7,525 nt of DNA from NCBI GenBank assembly GCA_903847495.1, contig CAINDT010000490.1, forward strand, positions 1 to 7,525. Reading direction: 5' to 3'. The position numbers and the translations under genes are program-made. Each line of letters starts with the position of its first letter. The stretch's first letter is position 1. Below the pieces are notes generated by a model. That model was not told the origin of the DNA and searched no databases. It saw nothing but the letters and a program-made list of their open reading frames with translations. Below, piece by piece: positions 1 to 4,922 of the stretch. The stretch is from an uncultured Actinomycetes bacterium. Lineage in GTDB: Bacteria; Actinomycetota; Thermoleophilia; Gaiellales; F1-60-MAGs149.

Positions 1-1577
1 CCACGCCAGCCGTCGCGCACCACGTCATCGCAAATCTCGTTGTACCGTCCGACGCCGCCGATGTACGGCAGGAAGACGCGCGGCTTGCCGGGGATGTTGG
101 CGCCCATGTACCAGGAGGCGGCCTGCGGGTAGAGCGTGGAGTACGCCGCGTCGTGGACCTCTTGGTCCCACTCGGCCTGCGCCTCGGCGGTCGGCTCGAG
201 TGCGGTGATCCCGTCGTCGATGCAGTGCCCGATCGCGGCGTCGCAGAACTCGGCGTGTTGCTCGATGGCGGTCATCATGTTGCTCAGCACCGAGGGGCTG
301 CCCGGGCCGGTGAGGGTGAAGAGGTTCGGATAGCCGTGGAGCATGAAGCCGAGGTAGCTGTGCGGGCCGGCGGCCCAGTCATCGCGCAGGTGCCTGCCGT
401 CGCGGCCCTCGATATCGACGGCCAGTAGCGCGCCGGTCATGCCGTCGTAGCCCGTGGCGAAGATGATCGCGTCGAACTCCCACTCGCGTCCCTTCACCTG
501 GATGCCGTGCTCGGTGATGCGCTCGATCGGGTGACCCTTGATGTCCACGAGCTCGACGTTGTCGCGGTTGTACGTCTCGTAGTAGCCGTGATCGACGCAG
601 AGGCGCTTGGTGCCGAGCGGGTGGTCCTTCGGGCACAGCAGGTCGGCGACCTCCGGGTCGTGCACCTTCTCCTTGATCTTGCGGTGCACGAAGTCGGTGG
701 CGATGCGGTTCGACTCGGGGTCGCTCGTCATGTCCTCAAAGGCGCTGAGGAACGAGAACGAGCCCTGATGCCAGCGGCGCTCGAGCTCGTCCTGCTGCTC
801 CTCCGGCGTGAGGTCGGCGGCCTTGCCGGGAGCGAGTGGCCAGATGTCGCCCGTGGCGCCCGTCCGCGCCAGCGCGCGCGTCGCGGGGTAGATCGCCTTG
901 CGGGCGGCCTCCTGCTCGGGCGTGATCGGGGCGTTCCAGGCGGGGATGCTGAAGTTCGGCGTGCGCTGGAAGACCGTCAACTGCTCGGCCTGCTCGGCCA
1001 CGACCGGGATCACCTGGATTGCCGTCGAGCCGGTACCGACGACGGCAACGCGCTTGCCCGTGAAGTCCACGCCCTCGTGCGGCCAGGCCGTCGTGTGGTA
1101 CCAGTCGCCCGCGTAATCGCCGAGACCCTCGAACTGGACGACGTTCGGCACCGACAGGCAGCCCGTTGCCATCACGAGGAACCGCGTGTCGAAGGAGCCG
1201 CCGCTGGTCTCGACCTGCCAGCGGCTGGTGTCGGCCTCCCAAGTCGCTGCGGTGACCTCGGTCTCGAGCTGGATGTCGCGGCGCAGGTCGTGCCGGTCCG
1301 CGACGTGCTCGATGTAGCGGAGGATCTCGGCGTGGGTGGAGTAGCGCTCGCTCCACGACCACTCCTGCTCGAGCTCGCGATCCCACCCGTACGAGTAGGT
1401 CATGCTCTCGACATCGCAGCGCAGGCCCGGGTAGCGGTTCCACCACCACGTGCCGCCGATCGCCGGAGCCTTGTCGACGATGTGCACGTCAAGACCGCGC
1501 TGGCGCAGCAGGTGCAGGAGGTACAGCCCGGAGAAGCCCGCGCCGACGATCAGGGCGTCGAGGCTGCGACGAGCCAC
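1..1577 (-). CDS. Type I Baeyer-Villiger monooxygenase (FAD/NADPH), 3' end cut by window edge
   Basis: This flavoprotein should use NADPH and O2 to insert oxygen beside a ketone, giving an ester or lactone, in the cytoplasm. The 525 visible residues carry the whole family layout. An FAD Rossmann motif GAGFSG lies at residues 12-17, followed by GGTWWWNRYPG (41-51) and CDVES (54-58). The Baeyer-Villiger fingerprint FxGxxxHxxxWP appears as YAGDWYHTTAWP (155-166), with Tyr for the first Phe. An NADPH Rossmann motif GTGSTA is at 181-186. GTKRLC contains R325, matching the catalytic Arg of cyclohexanone and phenylacetone monooxygenases, and GANIPGKPRVF follows M491. Family members are about 540 aa, so only roughly 10-20 residues are missing. 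The GTG start at 1577 is chosen because AGGAGG lies 6 nt upstream and the preceding gene stops 1 nt before it. It is the last visible gene of a three-gene operon. The class is certain; the substrate (cyclic ketone, aryl ketone or steroid) is not. Confidence 0.95.
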   Translation of the reverse strand, partial: MARRSLDALIVGAGFSGLYLLHLLRQRGLDVHIVDKAPAIGGTWWWNRYPGLRCDVESMTYSYGWDRELEQEWSWSERYSTHAEILRYIEHVADRHDLRRDIQLETEVTAATWEADTSRWQVETSGGSFDTRFLVMATGCLSVPNVVQFEGLGDYAGDWYHTTAWPHEGVDFTGKRVAVVGTGSTAIQVIPVVAEQAEQLTVFQRTPNFSIPAWNAPITPEQEAARKAIYPATRALARTGATGDIWPLAPGKAADLTPEEQQDELERRWHQGSFSFLSAFEDMTSDPESNRIATDFVHRKIKEKVHDPEVADLLCPKDHPLGTKRLCVDHGYYETYNRDNVELVDIKGHPIERITEHGIQVKGREWEFDAIIFATGYDGMTGALLAVDIEGRDGRHLRDDWAAGPHSYLGFMLHGYPNLFTLTGPGSPSVLSNMMTAIEQHAEFCDAAIGHCIDDGITALEPTAEAQAEWDQEVHDAAYSTLYPQAASWYMGANIPGKPRVFLPYIGGVGRYNEICDDVVRDGWR

Positions 1578-1578
1578 G

Positions 1579-2637
1579 TCAGACCTCCTGCGCCAGCAGC
1601 TCGCGAAGATGCAGCTCGATCTGCGGCAGGTAGCCCGGATCGGTCGCGATCAGGCCCATGTGTCCGTCGATCGAGTTGATCACCCGCATCTCGCCGTCCG
1701 GTACCAGCGCGATCTCGTCGGCGATGTCGCGCGGCGGGAAGAACATGTCCTCCGAGATCGGCATCGCGTAGACCTTGGCCTTGATGCGCCCGAGTGCTGC
1801 GCCAAGCGAGCCGCCGGCATTGCGTCCGACGTCGGCGTGCTGCCACTTCCAGCCCATCGCGAGGAGGGAGTTCGGGTCGAGCACCTCGTGGTAGCCATGC
1901 GTGAAGTCGCGGGTGAAATCGTCGAACGTGGGGAAGTCGCCTACGCGCCGCCAGCACTCCTGCTTGTACCACTCGGTCGACCAGCCCATCACGCCGGCGA
2001 GGCGACCGTGCAGGCGCAGGCCCTCGGCGACCTCGGCAGGCGAGGCATAGGTGCCGCCGTTCCAACCGGGATCCGACGTGATCGCATCCATCAGGCTCTG
2101 CGTATAGAGGAAGTCGTGGTGCGTGTTGCGGGCCGTGCCCGCGATCGGCGCGGCGCGCAGGACCTTGTCGGGGAAGCGCACGGCCCACTCCCACGTCTGC
2201 TGGGCGCCCATTGAGCCGCCCACCACGAGCGCTAGTTGCTCGACGCCGAAGACCTCGCGCAGGAGCTGCTCCTGCGCGCGCACGTCGTCGCCGATGCGCA
2301 CCTTCGGGAAGTTCGGTCCGGCGTGTGCGCCATCGACGTTGTGCGGCGACGAGGAGAGCCCGTTGCCGATCTGGTTGATGCAGACGATGAAGTACTCGTC
2401 GGGGTTGAGCACGCGATCGGGGCCGATGTACACCTGCTCCATGATCTGGTGCGTCCCCGAGTACCAGGTGGGGACGAGGATGCAGTTGTCGCGCGCGGCA
2501 TTGAGCTTGCCCTGCGTGCTGACAGCCAGCTGGAGGTCGGGCAGGACGCCGCCCTCTTCGAGCTCGAAGTCGCCGAGCCCGTGGAGCTGGAAGGGGCCGT
2601 GGAACTCCTCGGTGTAGAACGGCAGGTCGACAGCCAT
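1579..2637 (-). CDS. Alpha/beta hydrolase, homoserine O-acetyltransferase-like (MetX superfamily)
   Basis: A 352-aa soluble alpha/beta-hydrolase-fold protein with no signal peptide or membrane segment. The nucleophile elbow is VVGGSMGAQQ with S142. Candidate Asp is D297 in PISEDMFFPP, and candidate His is H326 in IDGHMG; these match the Ser-Asp-His triad order and spacing of the MetX family. TWYSGTHQ (57-64) and CINQIGNGLSSSP (86-98) are also typical of MetX-like hydrolases. Many such relatives are labelled homoserine acetyltransferase without making methionine. Lying between an ene-reductase and a Baeyer-Villiger monooxygenase, this one is better read as the hydrolase that opens the ester or lactone, though an acyltransferase cannot be excluded. 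The ATG at 2637 is chosen because it lies 5 nt after the stop of the upstream gene, with GGGGA 9 nt before it. The same frame stays open to an ATG at 2913, but that start would overlap the upstream gene by about 270 nt and adds non-homologous, arginine-rich residues. Confidence 0.85.
   Translation of the reverse strand: MAVDLPFYTEEFHGPFQLHGLGDFELEEGGVLPDLQLAVSTQGKLNAARDNCILVPTWYSGTHQIMEQVYIGPDRVLNPDEYFIVCINQIGNGLSSSPHNVDGAHAGPNFPKVRIGDDVRAQEQLLREVFGVEQLALVVGGSMGAQQTWEWAVRFPDKVLRAAPIAGTARNTHHDFLYTQSLMDAITSDPGWNGGTYASPAEVAEGLRLHGRLAGVMGWSTEWYKQECWRRVGDFPTFDDFTRDFTHGYHEVLDPNSLLAMGWKWQHADVGRNAGGSLGAALGRIKAKVYAMPISEDMFFPPRDIADEIALVPDGEMRVINSIDGHMGLIATDPGYLPQIELHLRELLAQEV
1584..1589 (-). promoter_or_regulatory. 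Ribosome binding site of the Baeyer-Villiger monooxygenase
   Basis: On the minus strand the sequence reads AGGAGG, then six bases, then GTG. The site lies inside the last codons of the upstream hydrolase gene, and the hydrolase stop codon TGA sits between it and the GTG. This perfect Shine-Dalgarno sequence fixes the GTG at 1577 as the start and suggests that translation of the two genes is coupled. Confidence 0.85.
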
Positions 2638-2642
2638 CGTGG

Positions 2643-4700
2643 TCAGTCCCCGTGCACGAGCGTCGCGTCCTCGCGCTCGAGCTCTCCTTCGAAGATGTAC
2701 CGCTCGCGCGGGTCGAACAGCTCGATGCCGGCGAGGTAGCCCTCGTAGATCGCGTGGTCGAGCTTGCGGCAGGCGACCGCGTCGCCGACGCGGTGCACAT
2801 TGGCGCGCTGGTCCTTGAGGTCGAGGTAGAGCGCGTCGTTCGGCTTCTGCCCGGTCACGACCACGCTGTCGTACGGCAGGGCTGTCTCGGCCGCGCCCGT
2901 GTAGATATTCCACATCTCGACGGTGTCATCGCCGATCGAACTCGCCCACGTGTTGATCGTGTACGTCAGGCCCTTCTCGAACTGGCGCTGGTAGAGCGTC
3001 GCCATGTCGAGACCGCCGGAGGTGAAGGGGTAGAGCTGGTTCCAGCGGGTGGCAACGTGCACCTGGTGGCCGCGGTTGAGCAGAACCTCTGCGGCGCCGG
3101 CTGCGGTGCGCGAGCCGTCGTCGTCGAGCAGCACGACACGCTCGCCGATGCCGTCCTTGCCCTCGATCGCCTCCCACAGCGTGAACACGCGACCGTTGTC
3201 GGTGCCCGGCAGGACATCGACCATCGGCTGGACGGGGGAGAAGCCTGTGCGGCTCGGCAGCGCGCCCGTGGCGATGATCACGCCATCAGGATCGAGCTCG
3301 GCGATCAGCTCCGGCGTGGCTGCCGTGTTGAGCTGGATGTCGACGTTGCCGAGCGCCATCTGCACCTTGAGGTCGCGCGTGACGACGTTCCACATGTGGC
3401 GCCCCGGCGTCTGGACGACGAGCTTCAGCTGGCCACCGAGCTCGTCGGTGGCCTCGAGCAGCGTGACGCGATGGCCGCGCTTGCCGAGCGTCTCGGCCGC
3501 CTTCATGCCCGCCGCACCGCCGCCGACGACGACCCAGTGACCGGGATCCTCGGCAGGGACGAGCTCGCGGAAGCGGCCCTCGCGTCCCGTGGCGGGATTG
3601 ACGGTGCACGAGACAGGGAAGCCCTTGTAGATGCGACCGATGCAGCCCTGGTTGCCGCGGATGCAGTGGATGATCTGGTCCGACTTGCCCGCAGCTGCCT
3701 TGTTCGCGAAGTCCGGATCGGCGATCAGCGCGCGCGTCATGGCGACCATGTCGGCCTTGCCGCTCGCCACGATCTCGTCGCCCATTGCCGGATCCTTGAT
3801 GCCGCCGACCGTGAAGACCGGGATGTCGGCGACGGCCTTCACGCGCGCGCTCATCTCGACGAGATAGCCGTCCGGCTCGTCCGACGGCTGCATGGCCATG
3901 TGGATGTTGTGATACCCGGCCGCCGACACGTTGATGAAGTCGATCGCCGTGTGCTCCTGCAGGTGCTTGGCCGCCGCGACGGCATCCTCGACGTCGAGGC
4001 CGCCCGGCATGAAGTCGTGCAGGTTCAGACGGATGCCGACCGTCCAGTCGGCGCCGACCTTGGCGCGGATCGCATCGATCACCTCGCGCGTCAGGCGCAG
4101 ACGGTTCTCCAGCGAGCCGCCGTACTCGTCGGTGCGCTTGTTGTAGAGCGGGCTGAGGAACTGGTGGAGCAGGTACGAGTGGGCGATGTGCACCTCGGTG
4201 CCGTCGAAGCCGCCTTCGCGCGACAGCTCGGCGCAGCGGGCCCACCAGTCGATCAGCTCTTGGATGTCCTCACGCTCCATCGCCTTCGGCATCTCGCCGT
4301 AGGCCGGGCTCTTCACGTTCGACGGGCCCCACAGCACGCGGATGTCGTCGGCCGAGTCGCTGGTGGCGTTGCCGCCGAAGTGGTTGAGCTGCTCGAAGAT
4401 CTTCGCGCCGTGCTCGTGCACCGCGTCGGTGAGCTTCTGGTTGGTCTCGACGGCGTCCTTGAGGAAGGCCCACATGAAGCGCTGGTTGCCGGTCGTCGAG
4501 GTGGGGTGCACGAGGCGATTGCCGGTGATCAGGAGCCCGGCGCCTCCCTTGGCGCGTGCCACCTGATAGTCGATATCGCGCTGCGTGTCCGCGCCGAAGT
4601 TGCTGTACATCTTCGCGTGCGCGGTCTGCATGATCCGGTTGCGAACCTCGGTCGTGCCGATCTGCAGGGGGCTCAGCAGGTGCGGGTAGTCGCTGCTCAT
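2643..4700 (-). CDS. FMN/FAD ene-reductase of the 2,4-dienoyl-CoA reductase / old yellow enzyme family
   Basis: A 685-aa cytoplasmic protein with the full FadH/2-enoate reductase layout; it should reduce an activated C=C bond with NAD(P)H. Residues 1-345 form the FMN TIM barrel: PLQIGTTEVRNRI near the start, EQLNH (103-107), HIAHSYLLHQFLSP from 171, NKRTDEYGGSLENR (187-200) and GIRLN with R224. H171, H174 and Y176 align with the carbonyl-binding His/His (Asn) pair and proton-donor Tyr of old yellow enzymes (H164/H167/Y169 in YqjM), which favours an enone or enoate substrate. The iron-sulfur region has C346, C353 and C365, but the usual second Cys is G349 (CIRGNQGC instead of CxxCNxxC). A Rossmann motif GGGAAG (393-398) with E416 binds the nucleotide cofactor, and a second nucleotide-binding half begins VVLLDDDG (522-529). 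VGDAVACRKLDHAIYEG near the end is the usual closing motif. It is first in the operon, with AGGAGG 10 nt before the ATG. Confidence 0.92.
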   Translation of the reverse strand: MSSDYPHLLSPLQIGTTEVRNRIMQTAHAKMYSNFGADTQRDIDYQVARAKGGAGLLITGNRLVHPTSTTGNQRFMWAFLKDAVETNQKLTDAVHEHGAKIFEQLNHFGGNATSDSADDIRVLWGPSNVKSPAYGEMPKAMEREDIQELIDWWARCAELSREGGFDGTEVHIAHSYLLHQFLSPLYNKRTDEYGGSLENRLRLTREVIDAIRAKVGADWTVGIRLNLHDFMPGGLDVEDAVAAAKHLQEHTAIDFINVSAAGYHNIHMAMQPSDEPDGYLVEMSARVKAVADIPVFTVGGIKDPAMGDEIVASGKADMVAMTRALIADPDFANKAAAGKSDQIIHCIRGNQGCIGRIYKGFPVSCTVNPATGREGRFRELVPAEDPGHWVVVGGGAAGMKAAETLGKRGHRVTLLEATDELGGQLKLVVQTPGRHMWNVVTRDLKVQMALGNVDIQLNTAATPELIAELDPDGVIIATGALPSRTGFSPVQPMVDVLPGTDNGRVFTLWEAIEGKDGIGERVVLLDDDGSRTAAGAAEVLLNRGHQVHVATRWNQLYPFTSGGLDMATLYQRQFEKGLTYTINTWASSIGDDTVEMWNIYTGAAETALPYDSVVVTGQKPNDALYLDLKDQRANVHRVGDAVACRKLDHAIYEGYLAGIELFDPRERYIFEGELEREDATLVHGD

Positions 4701-4710
4701 CGGACAATCC

Positions 4711-4716
4711 CCTCCT
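4711..4716 (-). promoter_or_regulatory. Ribosome binding site of the ene-reductase
   Basis: Read on the minus strand the bases are AGGAGG followed by GG, ending 10 nt (8 nt counting the extra GG) before the ATG at 4700. This is a strong Shine-Dalgarno match and confirms that start for the first gene of the operon. Confidence 0.8.
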
Positions 4717-4724
4717 CAGGAGAT

Positions 4725-4745
4725 GTATTGCTCGCAGCGTAATGC
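4725..4745. promoter_or_regulatory. Imperfect palindrome, possible operator for the minus-strand operon
   Basis: The 21 bp centred on 4735 read G-ATT-C-C on one arm and G-G-AAT-C on the other; 6 of 10 position pairs are complementary. It lies 25-45 nt upstream of the ene-reductase start, where a TetR- or MarR-type repressor of a catabolic operon might bind. No regulator gene is visible in the window, and the symmetry is weak enough to have arisen by chance. Confidence 0.2.
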
Positions 4746-4823
4746 AGCAGGCGTCGAAGGGGAAGACGAATCGGTTGGCGTGGTGCGCCTCACCATGGCA
4801 GGAAGCGGACGGTTGAGGTTGCG

Positions 4824-4829
4824 TACCAT
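4824..4829 (+). promoter_or_regulatory. Candidate -10 box (TACCAT) for the secreted protein gene, implying a leaderless mRNA
   Basis: TACCAT fits the actinobacterial TAnnnT -10 pattern. It ends 6 nt before the ATG at 4836, so transcription would begin at or next to the A of the start codon. The stretch before the ATG has no well-spaced Shine-Dalgarno sequence; GAGGT at 4816-4820 is 15 nt away. Both facts fit a leaderless transcript, which is common in actinobacteria. No clear -35 is seen; GGAAGC lies 17 bp upstream. Confidence 0.4.
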
Positions 4830-4835
4830 TCACGC

Positions 4836-4922
4836 ATGCCGAAAAGCCGCTTTGCTTGGCGACTGGTGTTGGTCATGATTGCGATCGCCGTGCCGCTGGT
4901 GGGCGCTGGCGCTGCGCAGGCC
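4836..4922 (+). other. Signal peptide of the beta-repeat protein
   Basis: Residues 1-29 show a basic n-region (KSR..R), a hydrophobic core LVLVMIAIAVPLVGAGA and an A-x-A site AQA before C30. C30 follows A-Q-A, a poor lipobox, so type I cleavage is favoured over a lipoprotein. Confidence 0.8.

Larger units (their letters stand above)
4701..4835. promoter_or_regulatory. Divergent intergenic region with promoters for both directions
   Basis: These 135 bp separate the start of the minus-strand catabolic operon from the start of the plus-strand secreted-protein gene, so both promoters should lie here. I could not find a convincing -35/-10 pair for the minus strand; TTCGAC at about 4766-4771 resembles a -35 element but has no good -10 partner. 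The only clear elements are the ribosome binding site, the weak palindrome and the TACCAT box listed separately. Confidence 0.6.

Noticed and set aside
507..1679. A 390-codon open frame on the plus strand opposite the Baeyer-Villiger monooxygenase
   Set aside because: Low-complexity composition, no domain motif and no ribosome binding site; the opposite strand carries all the diagnostic monooxygenase motifs.
2638..2913. N-terminal extension of the hydrolase to an upstream ATG at 2913
   Set aside because: It would overlap the ene-reductase gene by about 270 nt, and the extra residues are arginine-rich and unlike the family. The ATG at 2637 sits 5 nt after the preceding stop and starts where the homology-like region starts.
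2652..4742. A 696-codon open frame on the plus strand opposite the ene-reductase gene
   Set aside because: It mirrors the minus-strand gene in high-GC DNA. Its translation is rich in Arg, Ala, Val, Asp and His with no recognisable motif, whereas the minus strand gives a full, recognisable enzyme.
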